A stretch of 64,000 bases of DNA, taken from positions 186,001 through 250,000 of the forward strand of contig JAKVON010000003.1 in the NCBI GenBank assembly GCA_022482785.1, given 5' to 3'. Below the pieces are notes generated by a model. The model was given only the letters and a program-made list of their open reading frames with translations. It had not been told where the DNA came from and searched no databases. This document shows positions 51,701 to 60,395 of this stretch, piece by piece. Origin of the DNA: Atopobiaceae bacterium (GTDB taxonomy: Bacteria > Actinomycetota > Coriobacteriia > Coriobacteriales > Atopobiaceae). Position numbers and translations under genes: made by a program. Numbering within the stretch: the first letter of the stretch is position 1; each line of letters opens with the position of its first letter.

Positions 51701-53802
51701 CCGTCACCAACACCTGGACGCCGGCCAAAGACGAGTACACGGAGCTTCCCGGCAGCCTCTCCATTCACAAGCAGGATGCCGCCGAGGACGCGATGGAGGG
51801 CGTGACGTTCACGCTTGCGAGCGACGACCCTGACGTCGACGCCAAGTCCGCGTCGACCGACGCCAAGGGCAACGTGACCTTCGCCGGCCTGGCGGACGGC
51901 ACCTACACCCTCACCGAGACCGCGCCCGAGGGCTATGCCGCGGCTGGCCCCTGGACGGTCACCGTCTCGCCGGCCGCCCACACGAAACAGGTGCTGTTGG
52001 GCGTGACGGGCCCGGCGGAGGGCTCGAACGCATACACGAACGCCTGGGGCGTTCCCGCCGCCGTGGCGGCCGTCGCCGCGGGCGGGACCGATGAGGTCGT
52101 GAACGGCACCCTCACGGTGACCAACCACCTCACGCACAAGGTCTCCTACTCCTGGACGAGCGGCACCGAGGGCAGGGAGCTCCCCACCGGGAAAAGCTTC
52201 GTCGCCCTCCCCACCGATGCCGGTGCCTACGTGAACGGCCAGGCCTACACGGTCGACACCTCGTTCGACGGCTCGTCCTCGGTCGACACGCATGACGCCT
52301 ACGGCAACGTCGACGGCCGCTGGACCTTCTCCGGTTGGGACGATCCCAACGATGGCACGATGGGCGACTCCGACGTCACGATCACCGGCACCTGGACGTG
52401 GGCGGCGGGCAAGGTGGACACGCACCACGTGAGCTACTCCTGGACGAGCGCCACCGCCGGCAAGGCCCTGCCGGCTGGCATCGCCACCGTCCCCACTGAC
52501 AAAAACGCCTACGTGAAGGGGCAGTCCTACGCGGTGGATGACACCGTCCCTGCCGGAAAGACCGTCTCGGACACCGACGCCTACGGCAACGTCGACGGCA
52601 CCTGGACCTTCTCCGGCTGGACCGATCCCGACGACGGCACGATGGGCGACGCGGACGTCTCGATCACGGGCACGTGGGCCTTCGTCGGCATCGCCGTCCC
52701 CACCCACAAGGTGACCTACTCCTGGGGAGGCGACACCCCCACGGGCGACTTCGCCCAGACCGTGCCCGGCGGCGCCGCCGGCCTCGTGAAGAACCAGCCC
52801 TACCAGGTCGACGGCAAGTACACGGAAGGCTACGTGGTCAAGGGCACCGACGCCTGGGGCAACGTCACCGGCATCTGGACCTTCTCCGGATGGAGCGACC
52901 CGAACGCCGGCACGATGGGCGAGTCGGACGTCACCATCACGGGCAGCTGGACCTACGCCGCGCAGGAGGTGCCCGCCCACAAGGTGACCTATTCCTGGAA
53001 CAGCGCGACGCAGGGGATGGATCTCCCGTCCGACCTCGGCGAGCCTCCTGCGGATGCCGCCTCCTACGTGAGGAACCAGCCCTACCCCGTCGACGCCTCC
53101 CACGCCGCAGGGACCACCCTCGACGTGCGCGACGCCTCCGGCAACGTCACCGGCACCTGGACCTTCTCCGGCTGGTCAGACCCAAACGAGGGCGTGATGG
53201 GCGACGCGGACGTCACCGTGACGGGCACGTGGACGTATGCCGAGGCGGGGGCGCATGAGCCGCACGTCACGCTCGCGAAGTCCGTCGACAAGGCCAACGC
53301 GCGGCCAGGCGACACCCTCACCTATACCATCATCGTCTCTAACGACGGATCAGCTGCGTCGACAGGCTATTGGGTGAAGGACTACGTTCCTGCCAACACC
53401 ACGTTCGTCTCGTGCGACGCGACCGGCACGTACGGCTCGACCATCGACGGGAAGGCGTTCGTGAGCTGGTTCTTCGAGACCATCGCGCCTGGCGGGTCCA
53501 AGACCATGACGCTTACGGTCAAGATGAACGAGTGCGAGGACGGAAGCCAGGTCCAGAACGTCGCCATGGGGACCGAGACGGGTGCGTCGACGCCACCCGA
53601 AGACGTTGCCGGCGTCGATCCGCCCGTTGCCTCGAACGTCGCCGGCACCGTGGTGGATCGGGGGGTCTCCCTCCCGCCGGCCACGGAGTTCCTGGCCAAG
53701 ACCGGCGACCCCGCCAACCTGGCCATCCCCGTGGGACTCCTTGCCGCGGGCGTCGTCGCGACGGCGGCCGGTCTCGCGCGCCGTAGGCAGGAGAGACGCT
53801 AG
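45746..53802 (+). CDS. Giant sortase-anchored adhesin 2 (fibro-slime, Cna-B, SpaA, SHIRT-like, DUF11), two +1 frameshifts as read
   Basis: With two single-G corrections (GGG at 49568-49570 and 49698-49700) this is one 2684-residue protein; uncorrected, it stops at 49576. ATG 45746 is taken as start, though ATG 45764 has a better RBS (GGGGAG). A signal anchor is followed by a fibro-slime/PA14-like domain (residues about 480-620; T-F-T-G-D-D-D-V-Y-V-Y-I-D-G-K). Next come Cna-B and SpaA-type prealbumin-like domains (T-Y-T-L-T-E-T repeatedly) and InlB-type repeats (Y-D-E-N-G-G, Y-N-A-N-G-G). SHIRT-like repeats, a DUF11 domain and the sorting signal L-A-K-T-G (bases 53692-53706), a membrane helix and R-R-R follow. 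The SpaA/Cna-B domains suggest isopeptide-stabilised stalks. It heads cassette 2. Confidence 0.87.
52131..53245 (+). repeat. Four tandem SHIRT-like repeats in adhesin 2
   Basis: Four units of about 90 residues start near 52131, 52420, 52700 and 52975. Each opens with H-K-V-(S/T)-Y-S-W (second unit H-H-V-S-Y-S-W), has a D-A-Y/S/W-G-N-V-x-G turn, then W-T-F-S-G-W, and ends in M-G-x-x-D-V-(T/S)-I/V-T-G-(T/S)-W. A related fifth unit lies near 50520. SHIRT-type arrays form rigid, length-variable stalks in streptococcal adhesins. Confidence 0.8.
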
Positions 53803-53881
53803 GGCCTATGGCACCGGTTGGAAGTAAGCTAAGGCAAACAGGCTTCTTGATGTCCCATCTCGCGCAAGGGAGCTGGTTCGT

Positions 53882-54652
53882 GTGCTGCTAGTTGTCTGCG
53901 GTATTAACAAGCAGGAGGTCGACCGTGTTCTCGGTTTGGCGAAGGAGCTGATATCCGATCTGGTCGAGGGCCTTGTCCTCATGAGCTACCCCTCCACGGA
54001 ATCGCTCGTCTCGGCAATGGACGAGGAGGGCGTCGTGCCCGACATCGTGCTGCTCGACGTCGACTCCGGGCCATGCCCCCGCATCGACGGCGCGGCGGCC
54101 CTGCGCGGCGCGGGCTTCTCGGGCATCATCATCCTGCTCTCGCATACGAACGACCTGGCCATTCCCGGCTACGACGTGGAGGCCTTCAACTATGTGCTGA
54201 AGGACGACCCGTCCGACCGCGACCGGCTGCGTCGCGTGCTGATAAAGGCAACGGGCAAGGTCCGCTCCGGGAGGCGCAAGACGGTGCTCCTCAACGGGAT
54301 CTCGCGGCACAGGAGCATCCCCATCGACTCGATTGCCTACTTTTCGGTCGACCGTCACGTCTGCGTATGCCACTTCGGCAGGGGCGAGACGTTCGAATTC
54401 GTCTCGTCGCTCGACAGGATCGAGTCGATGCTGATGTCATACGGATTCGTGCGCGTCCACCGCGCGAGGCTCGTGAACATGCGCGTCGTCGAGGACGTGG
54501 GCTACGGCTGGGTCATCCTGTCCGACGGCTCGCGCATCCCGGTTGGCCGTTCCCGGCAGGCCGAGGTCCGCAGGACGTTCGACCTGCTGCATTCGGGTGA
54601 TAACATCAGGCCCTCGGACGGTGACGGCGTGAGAGGACGAAATCTGACGTGA
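53882..54652 (+). CDS. Receiver-LytTR response regulator of adhesin cassette 2
   Basis: This 256-residue protein starts at GTG 53882, eight bases after AAGGAG. The receiver keeps the phosphoacceptor D59 (D-I-V-L-L-D) and the late lysine (F-N-Y-V-L-K), but the N-terminal acidic pocket residue is replaced (V-C-G-I-N), so phosphorylation chemistry may be altered. The LytTR domain (about 135-240) has S-I-P-I-D-S-I-A-Y-F and F-V-R-V-H-R-A-R-L-V-N. It is a clear paralogue of the regulator at 14890 (shared I-P-x-x-D-V-x-A-x-N-Y-V-L-K and R-R-K-x-x-x-L-N). No kinase gene is adjacent. Its stop overlaps the next start by three bases. Confidence 0.87.
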   Translation: MLLVVCGINKQEVDRVLGLAKELISDLVEGLVLMSYPSTESLVSAMDEEGVVPDIVLLDVDSGPCPRIDGAAALRGAGFSGIIILLSHTNDLAIPGYDVEAFNYVLKDDPSDRDRLRRVLIKATGKVRSGRRKTVLLNGISRHRSIPIDSIAYFSVDRHVCVCHFGRGETFEFVSSLDRIESMLMSYGFVRVHRARLVNMRVVEDVGYGWVILSDGSRIPVGRSRQAEVRRTFDLLHSGDNIRPSDGDGVRGRNLT

Positions 54653-55458
54653 GGAGGGCAGGCCCCATCGTCATGGCTGTCGCCGCAGCCCTTGCCTGCC
54701 TCCTGTCGAGGGGCCCGGTCGTCGCGTTGGCCGACGAGTGCCCCTCGGGCGGAAGCCATGTCTATGACGTGACGATCGAGCGGCAGCCCACCGAGGACGC
54801 GGACGGCGCCGAGCTCTTCGTGTGCAGGAAGTGCAGCCGTTCCTTCGAGAGGGTCATCCCCCATACGGGCCACGACTGGGGCGGGTGGGAGGCCGCGGTC
54901 GAGCCCACGTGCGTCTCGACGGGCTACGAGCAACGCACCTGCGCCAAGTGCGGACGCGTGGAGTACCGCAGGCTCGACGCCCTCTCGTCCACGGGCGAGC
55001 ACTCATGGGAGCTCGACGACCGCCAAGGGCCCACGAGCACGGAGGACGGCTGGGAGAGCTACGTATGCTCGGTGTGCGGCGCCACGAAGACGGTGGTGCT
55101 GCCGGCCGAGGGGGCGGCACCGGCCGAGTCGCCCGCGACGAGCGGTCCAGAGGTCGCAGATGCTCCCTCCGCGGCCGTTGACGGGCCTGCGACCGAGGCG
55201 GATGCGACGCCCCCGACAGAGGGGAGGGGCGACCCGGACGAGTCCGCCTTCTGGTCGCTTGCGCCGAACGGGCTCGATGTCGTCCTGGCTGTGGGCGACC
55301 TGGCCTCGGTGGGCGCGCTCGGCGTGCTGACGGTGCTGCTGCTGCCCGCCCTCAGGTGGATCGACGGGCGTCGGCGCGAGGCCCTGCTCCTCCGCGACGA
55401 GGGCCTGGCGTCGCACGAGGCCCTCACCCGCTCCCGCGACGATGAGGGGATACGATGA
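54649..55458 (+). CDS. Exported Cys-rich single-pass membrane protein, cassette 2
   Basis: This 269-residue protein starts at GTG 54649, overlapping the regulator stop. It has a signal peptide (residues 1-29), then E-C-P-S-G-G-S-H-V-Y-D-V-T-I, V-C-R-K-C-S, I-P-H-T-G-H-D-W-G-G-W, T-C-A-K-C-G and V-C-S-V-C-G. A Pro/Ala/Glu-rich linker, one membrane helix (about 222-245) and a basic tail (G-R-R-R-E-A-L-L-L) follow. The paralogue at 15673 has the same order and closely similar C-P-S-G-G-S-H and P-H-T-G-H-D-W-G sequences. The paired cysteines may bind zinc or form disulfides outside the cell. Function is unknown. Its stop overlaps the next start by four bases. Confidence 0.75.
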   Translation: MRRAGPIVMAVAAALACLLSRGPVVALADECPSGGSHVYDVTIERQPTEDADGAELFVCRKCSRSFERVIPHTGHDWGGWEAAVEPTCVSTGYEQRTCAKCGRVEYRRLDALSSTGEHSWELDDRQGPTSTEDGWESYVCSVCGATKTVVLPAEGAAPAESPATSGPEVADAPSAAVDGPATEADATPPTEGRGDPDESAFWSLAPNGLDVVLAVGDLASVGALGVLTVLLLPALRWIDGRRREALLLRDEGLASHEALTRSRDDEGIR

Positions 55459-55637
55459 CCCTGCTCAACGTGATCAGCCTCCTGGTGTTCGCGTGCGTTG
55501 CGACGGCGTGCGCGATTGTCGCGCGGCGGCTCCTGCGCCGCGTGCGCGACGCCGATGGCTTCGAGGGCCTGTACGAGCCTGACTCGGTCGCTGCCGATCC
55601 CGGGCAGGACGACCCTCTCGGCACCTTGGGCGAGTAG
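55455..55637 (+). CDS. Small membrane protein, cassette 2
   Basis: This 60-residue protein starts at ATG 55455 in an ATGA overlap with the Cys-rich protein gene. One hydrophobic helix (M-T-L-L-N-V-I-S-L-L-V-F-A, residues 1-23) is followed by R-R-L-L-R-R-V-R-D and a short acidic tail. It matches the longer paralogue at 16581 in the helix and in the D-A-D-G-F-E-G-L segment. Conservation of helix and position, but not tail length, suggests the helix is the functional part, perhaps pairing with the helix of the Cys-rich protein. Confidence 0.72.
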   Translation: MTLLNVISLLVFACVATACAIVARRLLRRVRDADGFEGLYEPDSVAADPGQDDPLGTLGE

Positions 55638-55772
55638 CTCGCCGGCACGCCGACCCGGCCTTGACCGTCCCGCGTGGTTTGTGCGAATCGAGAGGAGGTG
55701 TCGGCCTCCCGTTTGCGGTACTCTCTAGGAGGCCGCATCGGCCGCCCGCCCCCACTCGCGAAGGGATCACGC

Positions 55773-56237
55773 ATGCGCCTCGCACTCGCCTCAGACCACG
55801 CCGGGTTCTGCCAGAAGGCCGACATCAAGGCCTACGCGGAGAGCCTCGGCCACACCGTAGCCGACCTCGGTCCCGACGACGACGGCCGCGTCGACTACCC
55901 GGACTATGCCGACAAGGTCGCGCGCCAGGTCGCCGACGGCGAGGCCGACATGGGCATCCTCATCTGCGGCACCGGCCTGGGCATGGCCATGACGGCCGAC
56001 AAGGTCGCTGGGGTGCGCGCCATCGCCATCCAGACCCCCCAGTTCGCCGAGCTCTCCCGCGAGCACAACGACGCCAACGTGGTGTGCCTCTCGGGGCGCT
56101 TCGTCGACCTCGACACCAACAAGGAAATCGTCAGGACGTTCCTCGAGACGCCCTTCGGCGGCGGCCGCCATGCCGGTCGCGTCGCCAAGATGATGAGCGA
56201 GGACAACGGCACCTACGGCATTCCCGAGAAGGAGTAG
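55773..56237 (+). CDS. rpiB: Ribose 5-phosphate isomerase B
   Basis: This 154-residue protein starts at ATG 55773 after AAGGGA. It interconverts ribose 5-phosphate and ribulose 5-phosphate. RpiB motifs are A-S-D-H-A-G at residues about 5-10, Y-P-D-Y-A, the catalytic cysteine in I-C-G-T-G-L-G-M-A, and the late S-G-R-F-V-D. It lies 3 nt upstream of glyA, and rpiB-glyA-upp-atp is a widely conserved Gram-positive order. Confidence 0.94.
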   Translation: MRLALASDHAGFCQKADIKAYAESLGHTVADLGPDDDGRVDYPDYADKVARQVADGEADMGILICGTGLGMAMTADKVAGVRAIAIQTPQFAELSREHNDANVVCLSGRFVDLDTNKEIVRTFLETPFGGGRHAGRVAKMMSEDNGTYGIPEKE

Positions 56238-56240
56238 AAC

Positions 56241-57497
56241 ATGGCCCTCGAGCATCTCTCCGCGACCGATCCCGAGGTCGCGAATGCCATTCGCGCGGAA
56301 CTCGAGCGCGAGCGCACCTCGATCGAGCTCATCGCCTCAGAGAACTTCACGTCGCTCGCCGTCATGGAGGCGGCCGGCTCCGTCCTCACCAACAAGTACG
56401 CCGAGGGCCTCCCCGGCAAGCGCTACTACGGCGGCTGCTTCGCGGTCGACGTGGTCGAGAACATCGCGCGCGACCGCGCGAAGAGGCTCTTCGAGGCGGA
56501 CTTCGCCAACGTCCAGCCCCACTCGGGCGCCCAGGCCAACTACGCCGCCATCTCGGTCTTTGCCAAGCCTGGTGACACCATCCTGGGCATGTCGCTCTCG
56601 AACGGCGGCCACCTCACCCATGGTTCGCCCGTGAACTTCTCGGGCAGGCTCTACCGCGCGGAGTCCTACGGGCTCGACCCCAAGACCGAGCGCATCGACT
56701 TCGACGAGGTCGAGCGCAAGGCCGCCGAGCTCCATCCCGCGCTCATCATCGCCGGGGCGAGTGCCTACCCGCGCATCATCGACTTCGACCGCTTCGCGCG
56801 GATCGCCCACGACAACGGCGCCGCCCTCATGGTCGACATGGCGCACATCGCCGGCCTCGTGGCCACGGGCGCGCACCCCTCGCCGCTTCCCGTGGCGGAC
56901 GTGGTGACCACCACCACCCACAAGACCCTGCGCGGCACGCGCGGCGGGCTCATCCTGTCCAACGACGAGCGCTGGTTCAAGGCCCTCAACTCGGCCGTGT
57001 TCCCCGGCTCGCAGGGAGGCCCCCTCGAGCACGTCATCGCGGCGAAGGCCGTCGCGTTCGGCGAGGCCCTGCAGCCCTCCTTCTCCGACTACATCTTCAA
57101 CGTGGTCGCCAACGCCCAGGCCCTGGGCGAGGGCATGACCTCGAAGGGGCTGCGCCTGGTCACCGGCGGCACCGACAACCACCTGCTGCTGGTCGACCTC
57201 ACGCCCACGGGCGAGGTCACGGGCCGCGACGCCGAGCAGGCACTCGAGCGCGTCGGAATCACCGTGAACAAGAACACCATCCCCAACGAGCAGCGCTCGC
57301 CCTTCGTCGCGAGCGGCATCCGCGTGGGCTCGGCCGCCGCGACCACGCGCGGCCTCTCCGCCCAGGAGTGCCGCCGCGTGGGCGAGATGATCGGCGAGGT
57401 CGTGTTCAACATCGACGACGAGTCGGTCCTCGGGGCCGTCGCCGCCGAGGTGCAGGAGATCCTGGCCGGTCACCCCCTGTACCCAGAGCTCGGATAG
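56241..57497 (+). CDS. glyA: Serine hydroxymethyltransferase
   Basis: This 418-residue protein starts at ATG 56241; the GAAGGAG site lies within the rpiB stop region. It converts serine and tetrahydrofolate to glycine and 5,10-methylene-THF with PLP. Motifs: [11 protein letters not shown] near the N-terminus, [16 protein letters not shown], and the PLP lysine in [10 protein letters not shown]-x-R-G-G. Length is standard. It links to folate made by the folE/folP-folK products. Confidence 0.97.
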   Translation: MALEHLSATDPEVANAIRAELERERTSIELIASENFTSLAVMEAAGSVLTNKYAEGLPGKRYYGGCFAVDVVENIARDRAKRLFEADFANVQPHSGAQANYAAISVFAKPGDTILGMSLSNGGHLTHGSPVNFSGRLYRAESYGLDPKTERIDFDEVERKAAELHPALIIAGASAYPRIIDFDRFARIAHDNGAALMVDMAHIAGLVATGAHPSPLPVADVVTTTTHKTLRGTRGGLILSNDERWFKALNSAVFPGSQGGPLEHVIAAKAVAFGEALQPSFSDYIFNVVANAQALGEGMTSKGLRLVTGGTDNHLLLVDLTPTGEVTGRDAEQALERVGITVNKNTIPNEQRSPFVASGIRVGSAAATTRGLSAQECRRVGEMIGEVVFNIDDESVLGAVAAEVQEILAGHPLYPELG

Positions 57498-57526
57498 CAG
57501 GCAAACCTTTCGAAGGGAGCACGCGC

Positions 57527-58177
57527 ATGAGCAAGCCGGACTACGACGAGAGCCGCCTCACGGTGGTGGACCACCCCATGGTGCAGCACAAGGTCTCGAT
57601 CCTCAGGTCCAAGGACACGAGCACCAAGGAGTTCCGCGAGCTCGTCCGCGAGCTCGCCCTGTTCGAGGGCTACGAGGCCACCCGCGACCTCCCGCTCGAG
57701 GACGTCGAGGTCGAGACCCCGCTCGAGAAGACCATCTGCCACAGGGCCTCGGGCAAGAAGGTCGCCATCGTGCCGGTGCTGCGTGCCGGCCTGGGAATGG
57801 TCGACGGCCTCCTCGAGCTCGTCCCCAGCGCGCGCGTCGGCCACATCGGCATGTACCGCGACCCCGAGACGCACGAGCCCCACGAGTACTACTGCAAGCT
57901 CCCGCCCGACGTCGAGAAGCGCATCTGCCTGATCGTCGACCCCATGCTCGCCACGGGCGGCTCCGCCAATGCCGCCATAGACTACCTGCGCAAGGCCGGC
58001 GTCAAGGACGTTCGCCTGCTCGTGCTGGTCGCCGCGCCCGTCGGCATCAAGGCCGTGCTCGACCACGACCCCGACGTCCGCGTCTACACCTGCGAGATCG
58101 ACCGCGAGCTCAACGACAACGCCTACATCCTCCCCGGCCTTGGCGATGCGGGGGACCGCATCTTCGGCACGAAGTAG
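57527..58177 (+). CDS. upp: Uracil phosphoribosyltransferase
   Basis: This 216-residue protein starts at ATG 57527 after CGAAGGGAG. It makes UMP from uracil and PRPP. Motifs: V-D-H-P-M-V-Q-H-K at the N-terminus, [12 protein letters not shown], the PRPP site [12 protein letters not shown], and the C-terminal P-G-L-G-D-A-G-D-R. Full length. It is the last housekeeping gene before the ATP synthase operon. Confidence 0.96.
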   Translation: MSKPDYDESRLTVVDHPMVQHKVSILRSKDTSTKEFRELVRELALFEGYEATRDLPLEDVEVETPLEKTICHRASGKKVAIVPVLRAGLGMVDGLLELVPSARVGHIGMYRDPETHEPHEYYCKLPPDVEKRICLIVDPMLATGGSANAAIDYLRKAGVKDVRLLVLVAAPVGIKAVLDHDPDVRVYTCEIDRELNDNAYILPGLGDAGDRIFGTK

Positions 58178-58282
58178 CCGCGCCGCTCGTGCTACCGCTC
58201 GTTGTCGGTCAGGTTACCGCTCGGGAAACGGATGGTGGCGTGCGTGGCGTTGCGGTACCATCCAGATACGAGATATGGCTTT

Positions 58283-58304
58283 TTGACTCTGAGTCAATTA
58301 CAAT
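58283..58304 (+). promoter_or_regulatory. Palindrome and -10 box at the head of the atp operon
   Basis: TTGACTC (58283-58289) and GAGTCAA (58291-58297) form a perfect 7-bp dyad around one base, directly followed by TACAAT (58299-58304), a near-consensus -10 box. The dyad occupies the -35/-10 spacer and would be well placed for a repressor or activator. Confidence 0.5.
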
Positions 58305-58313
58305 GTCTCGCGT

Positions 58314-58634
58314 TTGTCGTTTGACCGGAGCGAAAGAGAGAAGGCCTTGGCCCTGGCGAGTGCCCTGCTCGGCGTTGCGTGCGGCCTCGTCGGATGCATC
58401 CCGCCGGCGGTCCTGTTCGAGAGGGCCCTCAAGGCGCGGGCGCATCCGAGCCTGGTACAGGGGCTGGCGAGCATCGCGGCCTCGTTCGCGGCGCTTTCCG
58501 TGGCCGTGCTCGCCGCCTCGGCGTTTTTGGGTAAGGAACTGCTAGCGTTTGCGATACCGATGGTCGTTGCGTTCCTCGCCTTCTGGGCGGTCGAGTCGGT
58601 CCGGGTCTGGCGCAGCGCGAACGGCAGGAGATAG
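58314..58634 (+). CDS. AtpI-like small membrane protein at the head of the atp operon
   Basis: This roughly 106-residue protein is read from TTG 58314. TTG 58347, just after AGAGAAGG, is an equally credible start because the putative promoter ends at 58304 and would leave almost no leader for 58314. Four hydrophobic segments (L-L-G-V-A-C-G-L-V-G, A-S-F-A-A-L-S-V-A-V-L, L-L-A-F-A-I-P-M-V-V and others) suggest a membrane protein of the ATP synthase subunit I type, which helps assemble the c-ring or supplies ions. Its position directly before atpB supports this. Sequence similarity alone is weak. Confidence 0.65.
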   Translation: MSFDRSEREKALALASALLGVACGLVGCIPPAVLFERALKARAHPSLVQGLASIAASFAALSVAVLAASAFLGKELLAFAIPMVVAFLAFWAVESVRVWRSANGRR

Positions 58635-58660
58635 GTGTCTTACGAGGAAAGGGAGTGTGC

Positions 58661-59464
58661 GTGAATCCGTTTGACGTCCTGACAAACGAGATTGACGAGC
58701 TGGTCGACAGCTTCAGCTCCACGGCATTCGTGGGTGACCTCAACATGGGCGTCACCCAGTATTCCTTCTGGATGTTCGTCGCGGTGGTCGTCCTTCTCGT
58801 CCTCATCTTCGCCTTCGTCAAGAAGCAGCAGGCCTCGCTCGTCCCGCAGGGCAGGTTCGTGAACGGGATGGAGTTCCTCATCGAGTTCACCCGCGACAAC
58901 ATCTGCAAGTCGATCCTCGGGCCCACCTGGAAGAAGCACTTCCCGTTCCTGGCGACGCTCTTCCTGTTCGTCCTCACCAACAACATCATCGGCATCATCC
59001 CGGGCATGCGTCCCGGCACCGGCTGCATCGGCACCACCGCGGCCATCGCCTGCGTCTCGTTCGTCTACTTCATCGTCATGGGAATCCGCAAGCACGGGGC
59101 CTGGGGATACGTCAAGAGCCTCGCGCCCAAGGGCGTCATGTTCCCCATCAACCTGCTGGTCTGGCTCATCGAGGTCTTCTCGACCATCCTGAGGCTCATC
59201 ACGCTCGCCGTCCGACTCTTCTGCAACATGTTCGCCGGCCACGTGGTCATGGCCACCTTCTCCCTGCTCGCGACGCTGTTCATCGCGCCGCTCATGCAGG
59301 GCGTCTCGGCGGTCGCGATCGGGCAGGCGGGCGCCTCGGTCATGTGGGTCGCGATCCTCATCATCATCTACCTGGTCGAGATCCTGGTCGCGGCCATCCA
59401 GGCCTACGTGTTCGCGATGCTCTCGAGCGTCTACGTGCAGATCGCGGAGTCCGACGAGGGCTAG
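58661..59464 (+). CDS. atpB: F1Fo ATP synthase subunit a
   Basis: This 267-residue protein uses GTG 58661, six bases after AAGGGA; GTG 58655 is in frame but abuts the RBS. It is the proton-channel subunit. Key motif: the essential arginine in L-R-L-I-T-L-A-V-R-L-F-C-N-M-F-A-G-H. A conserved Glu/Gln-bearing last helix (I-Y-L-V-E-I-L-V-A-A-I-Q-A-Y-V-F) is present. Five or six membrane helices are evident. A 96-nt gap with a hairpin separates it from atpE. Confidence 0.95.
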   Translation: MNPFDVLTNEIDELVDSFSSTAFVGDLNMGVTQYSFWMFVAVVVLLVLIFAFVKKQQASLVPQGRFVNGMEFLIEFTRDNICKSILGPTWKKHFPFLATLFLFVLTNNIIGIIPGMRPGTGCIGTTAAIACVSFVYFIVMGIRKHGAWGYVKSLAPKGVMFPINLLVWLIEVFSTILRLITLAVRLFCNMFAGHVVMATFSLLATLFIAPLMQGVSAVAIGQAGASVMWVAILIIIYLVEILVAAIQAYVFAMLSSVYVQIAESDEG

Positions 59465-59521
59465 TGGCATCAGAGGGGCACAACGCGGGCGCCCGCGCCC
59501 GCTTGCATGCAAGGCACGAAG

Positions 59522-59543
59522 TCGCCCGAACGGAAACGGGCGA
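59522..59543 (+). promoter_or_regulatory. Intercistronic hairpin before atpE
   Basis: TCGCCCG (59522-59528) pairs with 59537-59543 over an 8-nt A-rich loop, 17 nt before the atpE start and adjacent to its strong AAAGGAGG site. It may help give the higher translation that the c-subunit needs. Confidence 0.4.
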
Positions 59544-59560
59544 ATGACAAAGGAGGAATC

Positions 59561-59755
59561 GTGGGAGTCATCGGTTATGGTCTCGGTGTTATCGGAGCAG
59601 GCATCGGCATCGGCCTCGCGGCCTACGGTTATACGACGGCCACCGCTCGTCAGCCCGAGGTCCAGGGTCAGCTGTTCACCGGCTTCATCCTCGGCTCGGC
59701 CTTCGTCGAGGCGCTGGCCCTCATCGGCTTCGTCGTCGCCCTCGTCGTCAAGTAG
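59561..59755 (+). CDS. atpE: F1Fo ATP synthase subunit c
   Basis: This 64-residue protein uses GTG 59561 after a consensus AAAGGAGG. Two hydrophobic helices flank a polar loop (A-T-A-R-Q-P-E). The ion-binding carboxylate is E50 in S-A-F-V-E-A-L-A-L-I-G-F. The residue after the glutamate is alanine rather than the serine/threonine of typical Na+-binding c-subunits, which favours proton coupling. It is slightly short for the family (usually 70-85). Confidence 0.93.
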   Translation: MGVIGYGLGVIGAGIGIGLAAYGYTTATARQPEVQGQLFTGFILGSAFVEALALIGFVVALVVK

Positions 59756-59792
59756 GGGACGTTCAGACGAGCCATGGAGCTGGAGGAAGAGC

Positions 59793-60395
59793 ATGAAGAC
59801 GAATAGCAGAGAAATCGTGCGGGGGGTGCTCGGCTGCGCCGTCGCCAGCGGTGCCGCGTCGGTCGTGGCACCCACGGCGGCCTATGCCGCCGGCGCGGAC
59901 ATCCTGCTCCCGAAGCCCGCGGAGTTCATCCCTGCCCTCATCGCGTTCCTGATCATCTGGTTCGTGCTTGCGAAGCTCGCATGGCCCAAGATCACCAAGA
60001 CTCTCGACGAGCGCCAGGAGAAGATCCAGGGCGACATCGACGAGGCCGAGGCCACGCGCGTCCAGGCGCAGCAGGAGCTCGAGGCCTACAAGAAGAAGGT
60101 CGCCGACGCCCAGGCGAAGGCGGACGACATCATCGCCGAGGCCAAGAGGTCTGCCGAGGAGCAGCGCAGCGAGGTCCGCGCCCAGGCGCAGAAGGAGGCG
60201 GCCGACATCATCGCCAACGCGCATGAGGCCGTCGAGAACGAGCGCCGCTCCGCCCTGACCGAGCTCACGGATTCGGTGGCCAACCTCTCGGTCGAGATCG
60301 CCGGCAAGATCATCGACGAGAACCTCGACACCGACAAGCAGCGCAAGCTCGTCGAGAAGTACCTGGCGGAAGTGGGTAACTTCCATGCCGATTAG
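59793..60395 (+). CDS. atpF: F1Fo ATP synthase subunit b
   Basis: This 200-residue protein starts at ATG 59793 after GGAGG. An N-terminal hydrophobic segment (A-S-G-A-A-S-V-V-A-P-T-A-A-Y-A, like a signal or extra helix) precedes the membrane anchor F-I-P-A-L-I-A-F-L-I-I-W-F. A long charged coiled coil (about 65-185) follows and forms the peripheral stalk. Its end overlaps atpH by 11 bases, so translation is probably coupled. Confidence 0.95.
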   Translation: MKTNSREIVRGVLGCAVASGAASVVAPTAAYAAGADILLPKPAEFIPALIAFLIIWFVLAKLAWPKITKTLDERQEKIQGDIDEAEATRVQAQQELEAYKKKVADAQAKADDIIAEAKRSAEEQRSEVRAQAQKEAADIIANAHEAVENERRSALTELTDSVANLSVEIAGKIIDENLDTDKQRKLVEKYLAEVGNFHAD

